Positions 7,607 to 19,100 are shown, counted from the first letter of the stretch. The stretch: DNA of 64,000 nucleotides from Streptomyces antimycoticus (GCF_005405925.1 NZ_BJHV01000001.1:6696001-6760000), one strand, 5' to 3'. Notes: generated by a model not told the origin, from the sequence alone. A program made the numbers and translations.

Positions 7607-9115
7607 CTAGCCGCAGACCTTGCCCTTCTCCGGCACCTTGCCCTGCAGCAGATAGGCGTTGACGGTCTTTCGGACGCAGGCGTTGCCGCCGTCGTACGCC
7701 CCATGGCCCTCGCCCTTATAGGTGAGCTCGACCCCGACCCCGGGCCCCAGCTCCTTCGCCATCCGCCCCGCACCTTCGTACGGGGTGGCCGGGTCACCGG
7801 TGTTGCCGACGACCAGGATCGGGGCGGCCCCCTTGGCGCTGACGTCGGGGGTGGTCCAGGCGCCGCGGACCGGCCAGTCGGTGCACTGCGTCAGGCCCCA
7901 CGCCATCATGTCGCCGAAGACGGGGGAGACCTTACGGAAGGCGGGGAGCTTCCGCTCGATGTCCGGGACGGTATAGCGCTGCTTGAAGTCGGCGCAGGTG
8001 ATGGCGGTCAGCGCGGACTGCAGGGTGCTGTAGCGGCCGTCCGGGCCGCGTCCGTTCAAGGCGTCGCCCAGGGCCAGCAGGATTCTGCCGTCGCCCTGCT
8101 GGGCGCCCGCGATCCCCTGGGTGAGGTACTGCCAGTAGTCCCGGGAGTACAGGGACTGGGCGATGCCGCCGTCGGCCAGGGACTCGGTCAGTTTCCGGCC
8201 GCCGTAGCCGCGCACCGGGCGGCTGTCGAGCCGCTTCAGCAGCGTGCGGATCCGCGGCTGGGTGGGGCAGCTGGAGACGGTGCTCTTGGTGCATGCCTTC
8301 AGATAGTCGTTCAGGGCGCGCTGAAACCCCTTGGCCTGGGCGAGCGCGCCCTGCTCGGGTGTCTGCATGGGGTCCACGACGCCGTCGAAGAGGGCCCGCC
8401 CCACCTTCTTCGGAAACAGATGGGCGTAGACGCCGCCGAGTTCGGTGCCGTAGGAGACGCCGAAGTAGTGCATCTTCTTGTCGCCGAGGACGCTCCGCAT
8501 GAGGTCCATGTCCCGGGCGGCGTTGGTGGTGCCGACGTAGGGCAGGATCGGGCCGGAGTTCTTCTCGCAGGCGGCGGCGTAGGTCTTGACCCGGCGGAGC
8601 TGGCTCTTCACCTCGGCCTTGTTGTCCGGGGTGGAGTCGGCGGCGTAGTAGGCGTCGAGCTGCCGGTCCCCCAGGCAGCGCACCCCGCTGCTGCGGCCGA
8701 CCCCGCGCGGATCGAAGCTCACCAGGTCGTAGCGGGTGCGCAGCTGCTTGTAGCTGTTGGCGAGGGCCGGGAGAGTGGCCACGCCGGAACCGCCGGGGCC
8801 GCCGAAGTTGAAGATGAGCGAGCCGATCCGGTGGCGCCGGTCGGTGGCCTTGGCGCGGATCATGGCGATGCCGATGGTCCGGCCGTGCGGCTTGCGGTAG
8901 TCCAGCGGCGCGTGGAGCGTCGCGCACTCCCACTGCCCACCCGGGGCCTTGGTGGCGGCCGCGTCCTGGTCCGGGGAGGGGGCGGGGCAGCTTGACCAGT
9001 CCAGCTTCTGACGGGCCGAGGTGTCCGGCCGTCCGCCGCCGCCACCGCATCCGGCGGCCAGGACGGCCAGCAGCAGAGCGGTGGACAGCGCACCGAGGCG
9101 CAGAGGTCGGGACAC
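7607..9115 (-). CDS. Secreted S33 tripeptidyl aminopeptidase-like lipoprotein (copy 2)
   Basis: A 502-residue paralogue of the downstream gene. The GTG start (MSRPLRLGALS) leads a signal sequence with lipobox LAAGC, Cys23. The catalytic set is Ser221 in GVSYGTE, Asp in GNTGDPATPYEGA and His in GEGHGAY. The pair shares long identical stretches around NFGGPGGSGV, SFDPRGVG and RDMDLMR, indicating tandem duplication with later divergence. It probably sits on the outer face of the membrane as a lipid-anchored peptidase. Whether both copies form one transcript cannot be decided from the 96-base gap. Confidence 0.87.
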   Translation of the reverse strand: MSRPLRLGALSTALLLAVLAAGCGGGGGRPDTSARQKLDWSSCPAPSPDQDAAATKAPGGQWECATLHAPLDYRKPHGRTIGIAMIRAKATDRRHRIGSLIFNFGGPGGSGVATLPALANSYKQLRTRYDLVSFDPRGVGRSSGVRCLGDRQLDAYYAADSTPDNKAEVKSQLRRVKTYAAACEKNSGPILPYVGTTNAARDMDLMRSVLGDKKMHYFGVSYGTELGGVYAHLFPKKVGRALFDGVVDPMQTPEQGALAQAKGFQRALNDYLKACTKSTVSSCPTQPRIRTLLKRLDSRPVRGYGGRKLTESLADGGIAQSLYSRDYWQYLTQGIAGAQQGDGRILLALGDALNGRGPDGRYSTLQSALTAITCADFKQRYTVPDIERKLPAFRKVSPVFGDMMAWGLTQCTDWPVRGAWTTPDVSAKGAAPILVVGNTGDPATPYEGAGRMAKELGPGVGVELTYKGEGHGAYDGGNACVRKTVNAYLLQGKVPEKGKVCG

Positions 9116-9257
9116 GGCGGCCCTCCCGGGGGTGGCGGCGTATCGCCATCCTGCGGGCGGCGGGCGCCCCGCGCGCGCACAGCGGGGGCGTACGGGTGAG
9201 ACGGGTGGCCGGGGGCCGGGTGGCCGCGGGAGGGCTCCGGCGGGGCGTCCAGGGCCC

Positions 9258-12011
9258 CTACAGCGCCTCTTTGCGGGTGAGGTGGGTGAAGGCCACCCAG
9301 CCGGGCAGCACCGGCAGCCAGAAGACCATCAGCCGGAAGAGCAGCACCGCGGGCGCCGCGGTCTCGTACGGCAGCCCGGCGAAGGTCAGACCCGCGATCA
9401 GGGCGGCCTCGACCGCGCCCACACCGCCGGGGGTGGGCGCCGCCGACCCCAGGGCGTTGCCCGCGAGGAAGACGACGGCGATGCTCGCGTAGCTCAGCTC
9501 ACCGCCGAACGCCCGGATCGCGGAGTCGAGGCACATCACGTTGGCGGCGGTCAGCAGCAGGGTGCCGCCGATGCCGGTGAGCAGCTTCTTGGGCCGCTGC
9601 AGCACATCCAGCATGCGCGGGACGACGCCCGCGAACAGCGACCGCACCCGGGTGGACACGAACTTCCGCAGGACGGGGATCGCGGTCACCACCAGGACCA
9701 GCACGGCGGCCGTCAGCAGCCCGGCGATCACGGTCCGGGACGGCGAGAGCGCCGGGGTGCGCTCGGTGCCGGTGATATAGCCGAAGGTCAGCAGCAGCAC
9801 GATATGGCTGGCGAGCCCGAACAGCTGGGAGGCGCCCACGCTGGCCACCGCGAGCCCCGGCCGCACCCCCGCGCGCTGCAGGAAGCGGGTGTTGAGGGCG
9901 ACGCCGCCGACCGCCGCGGGCGCCACCAGCTTCACGAACGAGGCGGCGACCTGCGCCAGCACCGTCCGCGGCAGCGGCACCTTCTCCGGGACGAAGCCGA
10001 GCAGGCTCAGCGCCGCGGCCAGATAGGTGAGCGCGGAGAAGACGAGCGCGAAGACGACCCAGATCCAGTTGGCCTCGCCCACCAGGGCGCCCAGCTTGAG
10101 ATGGGTGAACTGGGACAGCAGGAAGTACGCGGCGAAGGCCCCCGCGCAGAAGCTGACCAGGGTGCGCGGCTTGATGCGCTCCAGCCGCTCGGGCTCTATC
10201 GGCGCCTGCGGCCTCACCAGCAGCACCTGCTGCCGGATCTGGGAGAGCAGATCCTCCTCGCGGGCGTCCTCCATCGCCTCTTCTATGGCGCGCTTCTCCG
10301 CCTGCTTCTCGGCCTTGCTGGTCCTGCGGTCGCTGGTGGCCGCCTCCGGAGCCCCGGCCTCCTGGGGCGCCTCCTCGGCCTCCTTGGCCTCCTTGGCGGC
10401 GTGGGACGCCTCCAGGACGGCGTCCCGCTGGCGCTGGGCGCGCTCGCGCGCGAGCTGTCGCAGGGTCGCGCGGGTGCCCCGGCCGAGCGCCAGGGGCTGC
10501 AGCAGCGGCAGGCTGTCGGCGACCGCGTCCGGGCCGAGGACCGCTACCGCGGCGGCCACGGAGCGCTCGGCGCCCACGCGCAGGCCCAGGGTGGTCAGCA
10601 GCTGCGCGACGTCCATCCGCAGCACCACGTCACCGGCGGCGATCTCACCGCCGCGCAGATCGGTAAGGATGACCGTGCCGTTGCGGTCGACCAGGAGGGC
10701 GTCGCTGTCCAGTCGCCGGTGGGCGATGCGCCGCGACTGGAGCGCCTGGACCTGGTGCCAGGCCCCGGCCAGCAGCTCGTCGGTGATCGCCTCGTCCGGC
10801 AGGGCGTGCAGCGGACGCCCGCCGACATGCTCGTAGACCAGCATCACGGCGTCCGGGCCCAGCTCGGAGGTGGCGATCAGCTTGGCCGCGTTGGCCCCGG
10901 CCGCGATGGCCGCGTAGGCGAGTAGCGCCTCCTGTTCCAGAGCCTGGCGCAGCGACTGGAGGCTGCGGGGCGGGGTGATCGTCCGCAGGGTCAGCCGCTG
11001 CCAGACGCCGTAGAAGAAGCCCTGGGCCTGCTGCTCGCGGTCGACCACGGTGACGTCCAGGGGCGGGCCGTCCTCCAGGGTGACCAGATAGCGGCGGCTC
11101 CGGTCGCCGTGGCCGCCGTGCTCGTCCTCGGGCTCCTCGGCGCGCATGGCGCTGACCGGGTTGAAGCCGACGCGGCGCAGTCCGCCGAGCAGGTTCTGGC
11201 CCGTGGGGCGCACATTGGGGGAACCGACCGCGTAGAGCGTGCCGTAGGCCACCGCCCAGCCGATGAGCACCGTAAGGATGATCGAGAACGGTGTGGTGTA
11301 GCCGCCCACGAGCACCGCGAAGGCGTCGAGCAGCAGGACGCACCACATGGCCACCCGCCAGCGCGGGCGCCGGGCCATGCCGACGGCTGTCATATAGGCG
11401 ATGACAGGGGCGAGATAGCCGTGCACGGGGTCGCTGAAGGCGCCGCCGGGCGCGGGCTGGGTGAGCGCTTCGCGGATCGAGTCGGGGGCGGCCCTGGCGA
11501 CCCAGAGGTCTGTGGCGAGGGACACCCCGTGGGCCAGCACCGCGGCCAGCACGCCGTCGGCGATCCGCAGCCCGTCCCGTTTGATCAGCCGCTCGAAGGC
11601 GAAGGCCACCGGCAGGACGAGGACGGCCACCCCGGCCGTGAGCCCCGCGAAGTCGATCAGGAGTGGGGGCGCCTGGTTGGCGCCGTGCCCGATGTCCTTC
11701 TCCAGACCCGCGGTGGTGCCATGGGCGAAGGCCGCGATGGCCAGGACGACGGCCATGCCGAGGACCCCGAGCAGCAGCCGCAGCAGATCGGCCGGGCGGT
11801 GGACACGGGCGGGCAGCAGCGGCTCGTCCCCGGAGACCCGGTCCACGTGGCCCTCCGGTCCGTCCGGGCCGCAGTCATCCCCTGCCTCCGGGGGCTCCTG
11901 CCGGCCGCCGGACGGCGCCTTGGAGTGCGGCAACGACTCCGGGGTGCGGGCCTCCTCCTCCGGAGGCTGCGCACCCTGCTGCTTCGCCGTCTCTTCTTGA
12001 TCTCGTATCAC
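9258..12011 (-). CDS. Membrane protein: kinase-like domain plus LPG-synthase/flippase-like TM region
   Basis: A 917-residue protein in three parts. Residues 1-50 are acidic and polar, followed by about six membrane helices (to about residue 265). A soluble domain of about 240 residues follows, with protein-kinase-like marks: YEHVGGRPLHALP (hinge-like), IAHRRLDSDALLVD (catalytic-loop-like) and VILTDLRGGE (DFG-like). The Arg-Asp of a true HRD loop is not conserved. A charged Lys/Glu-rich segment (about 535-590) leads to eight C-terminal helices of the UPF0104/AglD family (lysylphosphatidylglycerol synthetase TM region), with GGVALNTRFLQRAG and PTPGGVGAVEAAL. It is probably a lipid-modifying or lipid-moving membrane protein regulated by, or fused to, a pseudokinase-like unit. 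Its substrate is unknown. The GTG start is at 12011. Confidence 0.75.
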   Translation of the reverse strand: MIRDQEETAKQQGAQPPEEEARTPESLPHSKAPSGGRQEPPEAGDDCGPDGPEGHVDRVSGDEPLLPARVHRPADLLRLLLGVLGMAVVLAIAAFAHGTTAGLEKDIGHGANQAPPLLIDFAGLTAGVAVLVLPVAFAFERLIKRDGLRIADGVLAAVLAHGVSLATDLWVARAAPDSIREALTQPAPGGAFSDPVHGYLAPVIAYMTAVGMARRPRWRVAMWCVLLLDAFAVLVGGYTTPFSIILTVLIGWAVAYGTLYAVGSPNVRPTGQNLLGGLRRVGFNPVSAMRAEEPEDEHGGHGDRSRRYLVTLEDGPPLDVTVVDREQQAQGFFYGVWQRLTLRTITPPRSLQSLRQALEQEALLAYAAIAAGANAAKLIATSELGPDAVMLVYEHVGGRPLHALPDEAITDELLAGAWHQVQALQSRRIAHRRLDSDALLVDRNGTVILTDLRGGEIAAGDVVLRMDVAQLLTTLGLRVGAERSVAAAVAVLGPDAVADSLPLLQPLALGRGTRATLRQLARERAQRQRDAVLEASHAAKEAKEAEEAPQEAGAPEAATSDRRTSKAEKQAEKRAIEEAMEDAREEDLLSQIRQQVLLVRPQAPIEPERLERIKPRTLVSFCAGAFAAYFLLSQFTHLKLGALVGEANWIWVVFALVFSALTYLAAALSLLGFVPEKVPLPRTVLAQVAASFVKLVAPAAVGGVALNTRFLQRAGVRPGLAVASVGASQLFGLASHIVLLLTFGYITGTERTPALSPSRTVIAGLLTAAVLVLVVTAIPVLRKFVSTRVRSLFAGVVPRMLDVLQRPKKLLTGIGGTLLLTAANVMCLDSAIRAFGGELSYASIAVVFLAGNALGSAAPTPGGVGAVEAALIAGLTFAGLPYETAAPAVLLFRLMVFWLPVLPGWVAFTHLTRKEAL

Positions 12012-12222
12012 CAGTCACCGCCCGGAAGATGGTGGCATGCCCGGGCTGCGGAGGGGGGCATCAGGGTGCATTTCGGGGACGTGAACCCCGAATGGTACGC
12101 CCTGCTCAGGATTCCCGCACAATGCGTGATCGAACCGCGATCCGCCCCGAGCAGGCCCCTCGCCACCGCTCGCGGGGCGCTCGGCGGGGCTGTGGGCGCG
12201 GCTGTCGGAGGGGTGCGGCAGG

Positions 12223-12621
12223 ATGGGGCGGATGAGCCGAGAGAGTGGGGAGAGCAGGGAGCCGGCGGACGGGGATGGCGCCGACGAGCTGCCCGAGTAC
12301 GCCGAGCGGGTGCTGGACGTGGCCGAGTCGATTCCCTCCGGCCGGGTGATGACCTACGGGGACGTCGCGGAATGGCTGGAGGAGGGCGGGCCGCGCCAGG
12401 TGGGGCGGGTGATGGCGCTCTACGGGGGCGCCGTGCCGTGGTGGCGGGTGGTGCGCGCGGACGGTGTGCTGCTGCCCGGCCATGAGCTGCGCGCTCTTGA
12501 CCACTACCGCGAGGAGGGCACCCCGCTGCGCGAGGCGGGACGCTCGGCCGAGGGCCATGTGCCGCGGATCGATATGGCCAGGGCGCGGTGGGACGGGGGC
12601 GGGCAGGACCACGGCCGGTAG
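12223..12621 (+). CDS. MGMT-family alkyltransferase-like protein (ATL)
   Basis: A 132-residue protein (shorter if ATG at 12232 is used) with the DNA-binding domain of O6-alkylguanine-DNA alkyltransferases: IPSGRVMTYGDVAEWL, a QVGRVMA helix, then VPWWRVVRADG. In true alkyltransferases this last motif is PCHRVV with the acceptor Cys; here the Cys is replaced by Trp, as in ATL proteins. These bind O6-alkylguanine and direct repair without transferring the alkyl group. It is the first gene of a rightward DNA-repair set ahead of adnA and adnB, and divergent from the kinase/flippase-like gene across a 211-base gap. Confidence 0.82.
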   Translation: MGRMSRESGESREPADGDGADELPEYAERVLDVAESIPSGRVMTYGDVAEWLEEGGPRQVGRVMALYGGAVPWWRVVRADGVLLPGHELRALDHYREEGTPLREAGRSAEGHVPRIDMARARWDGGGQDHGR

Positions 12622-12772
12622 TGGGGCCGCATGCGGTGACGGGACCACAGCCGGTGGCGTTCCGGGCCCGCGGTCGTCGTACCGGCGGTATCCACAGCCA
12701 TCCGGGTGAGGCCCCGCCGTGCATGAGAGGCTGTCCCGCACCCAGCCAACCCACCAGGACCGGCGATCCAAC

Positions 12773-15700
12773 GTGAGCCCTCCCCCTCGTCCCTTCCACG
12801 GCAGCGGCAGGCGCGGCAGCCCTCCTCACGGCAGTCGGCCTCGGGCGTCTACCGCCTGCTCCGCCATCGGCCGGAGCCAGGAACCCTTCCTGTCCTGGAC
12901 GCACGGCAGCGCGCTGTGGTTGAGCATCAGGGCGGCCCTTTGCTGGTGCTCGCCGGGCCCGGCACGGGCAAGACGACGACGCTCGTGGAGGCGGTGGCCC
13001 GCCGGGTGCGCGAGGGCGCGGACCCCGAGCGGCTCCTGGTGCTCACCTTCAGCCGTAAGGCCGCCGTCGAGCTGCGCGACCGCATGGCCGCGCGCCTGGG
13101 CGGGGCGAGCGCCCCGCGGGCCACGACCTTCCACTCCTACTGCTACGCCCTGGTCCGCGCCCACCAGGACGTCGATCTCTTCGTCGATCCGCTGCGGCTG
13201 CTCTCCGGACCCGAGCAGGACGTCGTCGTCAGGGAGCTGCTCGCCGGGCAGGCCGAGCTGGCGCGCGAGGGCCGGGCCTTCGTCCGCTGGCCCGACGACC
13301 TGCGCGCCTGCCTGACCACGCGGGGCTTCGCCGACGAGGTGCGCGCGGTGCTCGCCCGCAGCCGGGAGCTGGGCCTGGGCCCACGGGCGCTGGGGGAGTT
13401 CGCCGAGCGCACCGGGCGCCCCGACTGGTCCGCCGCGGCCGGTTTCCTCGCCGAGTACCTCGACGTCCTGGACGCCCAGGGGGTGCTGGACTACGCGGAG
13501 CTGGTGCACCGCGCGGTGCTGCTCGCCGGGCGGCCGGAGGTCGCGGCCGAGCTGGCGGGGCAGTACGACGCCGTGTTCGTCGACGAGTACCAGGACACCG
13601 ACGTGGCCCAGGGCCGGCTGCTGGGGGCGCTCGCGGGCGGCGGCAGGACCCTGCTCGCCTTCGGCGACCCCGATCAGTCGATCTACGCCTTCCGCGGCGC
13701 CGACGTGGGCGGCATCCTCCGCTTCCGCGAGGACTTCCCGCGGGCGGACGGCCGTCCCGCCGACATGGAGGTCCTCACCGTCTCCCGCCGCTCGGGGGCC
13801 GCCCTGCTCGCGGCCACCCGGCGGATCACCGGCCGGATGCCGCTCACCCGGCTGCCCGCGCGAGCCGTAAGGGCGCATCGGGAGCTCGCGGCTGTCCGCG
13901 ACGGCGGCCGTGTCGAGGCGTACACGTACCCCACCGCGGGCGCCGAGCTCGACAACGTCGCCGACATCCTGCGCCGCGCCCATCTGGAGGACGGGGTGCC
14001 ATGGCGCGAGATGGCCGTCCTGGTGCGCGCCGGGGGGCGCTCGATCCCCGGTGTGCGCCGGGCGCTCACCTCGGCCGGAGTCCCCGTCGAAGTGGACGGC
14101 GATGACATCCCGCTGCGTCATGAGCCCGCCGTGGCCCCCTGCTGACCGCGCTGCGCGCCGCCGCCACGGCCGCGCTGCCGGACAGCGGCGGGCTGTCCGC
14201 GGTCCTCGGCGTCGAGACCGCCCTGACCCTGCTCACCTCGCCCCTCGGCGGCATGGACGCCGCCGATCTGCGCCGCCTGGGCCGCGCGCTGCGCGAGGAG
14301 GAGCGGTCCGCCGGACGGGCCGTGCCGCGCCCCTCCGACGTCCTGCTCGCCGAGGCGCTCGCCGAGCCGGAGCGGCTGGCCGTCCACGACCCGGCGTACG
14401 CACGCGGCGCCCAGCGGCTCGGGCTGCTGCTGCGCACCGCCCGGGAGGCGCTGGCCCGGGGCGGCACCGCCGAACAGGCGCTGTGGCAGCTGTGGGACGG
14501 CACCTCCTGGCCCGGTCGGCTGGAGCGGGCCGCGCAGCGCGGCGGCACCGCCGGGCGGAACGCGGACCGCGATCTCGACGCGGTGTGCGCGCTGTTCGAG
14601 ACCGCCGCCCGCGCCGAGGAGCGCACCGGCGGCCGCGGCGCCCTCAACTTCCTGGAGGAGATCGACGCCCAGGACATCGCCGCCGACACCCTCTCCCGCC
14701 GGATGATCCGCCCCGACGCCGTACGGCTGATGACCGCCCACCGCTCCAAGGGGCTCGAATGGGCCCTGGTGGTCGTCGCGGGGGTGCAGGAGGGGCTGTG
14801 GCCCGATCTGCGGCGGCGCGGCTCACTCCTGGAGGCCGACCGGATCGGCCGGGACGGGCTGGCCGAGCCGCTGCCGCCGGGCGCGCTGCTGGCCGAGGAG
14901 CGGCGGCTGTTCTATGTGGCGGCGACCCGCGCGAAGGAGCGGCTCGTGGTCACCGCCGTCAAGGCCGCCTCCGAGGACGGGGACCAGCCCTCCCGTTTCC
15001 TCGCCGAACTGGGCGTCCCGCCCACCGACGTCACCCAGCGGCCGCGCCGCCCGCTGTCCGTCGCCGCGCTCGTCGCCGAGCTGCGCGCCACCACCGTCGA
15101 CCCGGACGCCTCGGAGGCCCTGCGCGACGCCGCCGCGCGCCGGCTGGCGCGGCTCGCGGCGCTGCGCGATGAGGAGGGCCGGCCGCTGGTCCCGGCCGCC
15201 CACCCGCACCGCTGGTGGGGGCTGCACGAGCCGACCCACAGCGAGGTTCCGCTGCGCGACCGGGACCGGCCCGTGGCGCTGTCCGGCAGCGCGCTCGACC
15301 AGCTCGTCAACACCTGCTCGCTCCAGTGGTTCCTGGGGCGCGAGGTGAAGGCGGACGCGCCCTCGACGGCCGCCCAGGGCTTCGGCAACGTCGTGCACGT
15401 GCTGGCCGACGAGGTCGCCTCCGGCCGCACCCCGGCCGATCTCGCGGTCCTCATGGAGCGCCTGGACTCCGTATGGGACGCGCTCGCCTTCGACGCGCCC
15501 TGGAAGTCACGGCAGGAGAAGGAGCAGGCGCGAGCCGCCCTGGAGCGCTTTCTGCACTGGCATGTGATGGAACGCGGTGGCCGCACCCCGGTCGCCACCG
15601 AGCACTCCTTCGACGTCACGCTCGAAGCCGACGTCTATAAGGTGCGCATCCGCGGCAGCATGGACCGGGTCGAGACGGATGGCGAGGGGCGCGCCTACGT

Positions 15701-16073
15701 CGTCGACTTCAAGACCGGCAAGCAGGCCGTGACCCGCGGCGATGTCGAGCACCACCCCCAGCTGGCGGCCTATCAGCTGGCGGTGCGCGAGGGCGCCGTC
15801 GACGACCTCTTCGACGGCGAGCGCCCCGAGCCGGGCGGCGCGGAGCTCGTCCAGCTGCGGCAGGGCGCCGCCAAGAAGGACGGCGGCGACGACGTCCCCA
15901 AGGTCCAGGCCCAGGAACCGCCGGACGGGGAGTGGGTGGGGCAGCTGCTCGCCACCGCGGCCGGGCGCGTTCTCGACGAGCGGTTCACCCCGACCACGGG
16001 CGACCACTGCGAGCGCTGCGCCTTCCGCGGCGCGTGCAGCGCCCGGGCGGAGGGGCGCCATGTGGTCGACTGA
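12773..16073 (+). CDS. adnA: AdnA-type UvrD/RecB-like helicase-nuclease (two frame breaks)
   Basis: About 1,100 residues once two bases are restored. SF1 helicase motifs: AGPGTGKTTT (Walker A), TTFHSYCYALV, FVDEYQDTD (Walker B) and GDPDQSIYAFRGAD. The C-terminus is a RecB-family nuclease (VVDFKTGKQAV) with the iron-sulfur Cys pattern NTCSLQW plus CERCAFRGAC. Break 1: GTG at 12773 reads into the conserved frame only if C5 at 12782-12786 is C6; no other start exists in the conserved frame before Walker A. Break 2: C5 at 14135-14139 should be C6, turning APC-stop into APLLTALRAA. Both are probably sequencing deletions. It pairs with the next gene to resect double-strand breaks in place of RecBCD. 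Confidence 0.8.
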
Positions 16074-16159
16074 CGCTTTCGCGTACCGGGCCCGGACCTC
16101 AGGGCGGCCGTTGACCGGGGTGGCGGGGCATGTCGGTGGGCACCGATAGCCTCACTGGA

Positions 16160-19100
16160 GTGTCAGCCCGCATCACCGATCCCGAGGAGCTCAAGGAACT
16201 CCTCGGGATCCCGTTCACCCCGGAGCAGGTGGAGTGCATCACCGCACCACCCGCCCCGCAGGTGATCGTCGCCGGGGCGGGCTCCGGCAAGACCACGGTG
16301 ATGGCCGCCCGCGTCGTCTGGCTGGTCGGCACCGGACAGGTCGCGCCCGACCGGGTGCTCGGCCTCACGTTCACCAACAAGGCCGCCGGAGAGCTGGCCG
16401 AGCGGGTCCGTAAGGCCCTCGTCACGGCGGGCATCGTGGACCAGGACCCGGATCCGGGCGCCACCGAGGAGGCCGCGGGCGAGCCCGTCATCTCCACGTA
16501 CCACGCCTTCGCCGGACAGCTGCTCAAGGACCACGGTCTGCGCGTCGGCCTGGAGCCGAGCGCCCGGCTGCTCGCCGACGCCACCCGCTTCCAGCTCGCC
16601 GCGCGCGTCCTGCGCTCGGCCCCCGGCCCGTATCCGGCGCTCACCCGCCCCTTCTCCGACCTGGTCACCGATCTGCTCGCGCTCGACGCCGAGCTCGCCG
16701 AGCACCTCGTCCCCGCCGGGCGGCTGCGCGCGTACGACACCGAGCTGCTGCGGGCGCTGGAGGGGGCGCGGCTCACCAACGAGGCGCTGCGCAAGGTGCC
16801 CGAGGCCGCCCACGCCCGCCAGGAGCTGCTGGGCCTGGTGGAGGCGTACCGCGAGGAGAAGCGGCGCCGCGATCTGCTCGACTTCGGCGACCAGATCGCC
16901 CATTCGGCCACCCTGGCCCTCGACCACCCGGAGGTCGGCCGGATCCTGCGCGACCAGTTCGCGGTCGTCCTGCTCGACGAGTACCAGGACACCTCGGTCG
17001 CCCAGCGGTTGCTGCTGTCCGGTCTCTTCGGCGGCGGCACCGGACACCCCGTCACCGCCGTGGGCGACCCCTGTCAGGCCATCTACGGCTGGCGCGGCGC
17101 CTCCGTGGCCAACCTGGACGACTTCCCCGAGCACTTCCGGCACGCAGACGGCAGCCCGGCGCGGCGCTTCGCGCTCAGCGAGAACCGCCGCAGCGGCGGC
17201 CGCCTCCTGGACCTCGCCAACGGGCTGGCCGCCCCGCTGCGCGCGATGCACGAGGGCGTCGAGGCGCTGCGCCCCGCGCCCGGCGCCGAGCGGGACGGAG
17301 CGGTGCGCTGCGCGCTGCTGCCCACCCATGCCGAGGAGCTGGCCTGGCTCGCCGACTCCATCGCCCACCTGGTGCGCACCGGCACCCCGCCCGGTGAGAT
17401 CGCGGTCCTGTGCCGTACGGCGGGTGACTTCGCGCAGATCCAGGGAGCCCTGGTGGAGCGGGATGTCCCGGTGGAGGTGGTGGGCTTGTCGGGGCTGCTG
17501 CATCTGCCGGAGGTCGCCGATCTGGTGGCCGTCTGCGAGGTCCTCCAGGACCCGGGGGCCAACGCGGCGCTGGTCCGTCTGCTCACCGGGCCGCGCTGGC
17601 GGATCGGCCCCCGCGACCTCGCGCTGCTGGGCCGCCGCGCCCGCGCGCTGGTCTCCCACGGCGGGCCGGACGGTGCGGAGGACGATCCGGATCTACGGCT
17701 CGCCGAGGCCGTCGAGGGCACCGACCCCTCCGAGGTGATCTCCCTGGCCGACGCGCTCGACACCTTCCTGGAGGCGGGCGGCGGCCCGGACGACGGGCTG
17801 CCCTTCTCGGCCGAGGCACGGATCCGGTTCGCCCGGCTCGCCGCCGAACTCCGCGAACTGCGCCGCACGCTGGCCGATCCGCTGATGGACGTGCTCCACC
17901 GGGTTCTGGCCACCACGGGCCTCGAGGTCGAGCTGTCCGCCTCACCGCACGCCCTGGCCGCCCGCCGCCGCGAGACGCTCGGCAACTTCCTGGACGTCGC
18001 GGCCGCCTTCGCGGGCCGGGAGGGCGGCGCGGCCGTAGAGGGGGAGGTCACCCTGCGAGGCTTCCTCGGCTTTCTGCGCACCGCCGCGCAGTACGAGAAG
18101 GGGCTCGACAACGCCCTCCCCGGCGGCGAGAACACGGTCAAGGTGCTCACCGCCCACAAGTCCAAGGGGCTGGAGTGGGATGTGGTGGCGGTGCCGGGGC
18201 TGGTCGCCAAGCAGTTCCCGAGCGAACAGTCCCGCGAGTCCTGGACGGCGAACGCGAGGGTCCTGCCGCATGAGCTGCGCGGGGACGCGCGGACCCTCCC
18301 GGACGTCACCGCCTGGGACAGCAAGGGGATCGCGGCCTTCAAGGACGCCATGAAGGGGCATCAGCGGACCGAGGAGCTCCGGCTGGGCTATGTGACCTTC
18401 ACCCGGCCGCGGTCGCTGCTGCTGGGCTCGGGCCACTGGTGGGGCCCCACCCAGAAGCGGCCGCGCGGCCCGTCGGCCTTCCTGGACGCGCTGCGCGAGC
18501 ACTGTGAGGCGGGGTACGGCGAGGTCGAGGCATGGGCCGAGCCGCCGGAGGAGGACGCGGAGAACCCGGCCCTGCGGGAGTCGGCGGCCGACCGGGCCTG
18601 GCCGCTTCCGCTGGACCCGGCCGCGCTGCGCCACCGGCGCCGCGCCGCCGATGTGGTGCTCGCCCATCTGGCGCGCATCGAGACGGCGGGGGAGGAGCCG
18701 ACCGCGCATGTCGGGGGGCGCCCTTCGGCTGACGGGGACCCGTTCCCGGAGCCCCCGCACGACCTGGAGCCCCCGGAGGAGCCTGAGCTCCTGGAGGATC
18801 CGCAGTGGCCCGAGCCTCCGGAGGACCCTTACGAGGCGTCGTACGAGGACGCGGACGAGGGCCCGTACGGCGAGGCGGCCGACGAGCCGTACGAGCCGTA
18901 TGACCCGTACGAGGACGAGCCGTACGGCGACGGCCCGCGCCTCGATCCTTACGGCGCACCGGAACCAGGTGTGCCGGATATCACGCGAGAACCGGCCGAG
19001 GACGAGCTGGCGCCCGAGGAGGCTCGGCTGGCCAGTTCCTGGGACCGCGATCTGGACGCGCTCGCCGGGGAGCTGCGCCGCGCCCGCGAAACCGTGCACG

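Noticed and set aside
6332..8995. An 887-residue open frame antisense to both S33 peptidases
   Set aside because: It is the GC-rich mirror of two complete lipoprotein genes with full catalytic triads. It has no domain and its repeats merely copy the paralogy of the pair.
12080..12130. A SigR promoter before the kinase/flippase-like gene
   Set aside because: GGGAAT on the minus strand is followed after 18 bases by TTC, not GTT.
12719..13315. A 198-residue frame overlapping the start of adnA
   Set aside because: Beyond its first few codons it shows no helicase motifs. The conserved frame with Walker A is one base away, and the first codons belong to adnA through a probable missing C.
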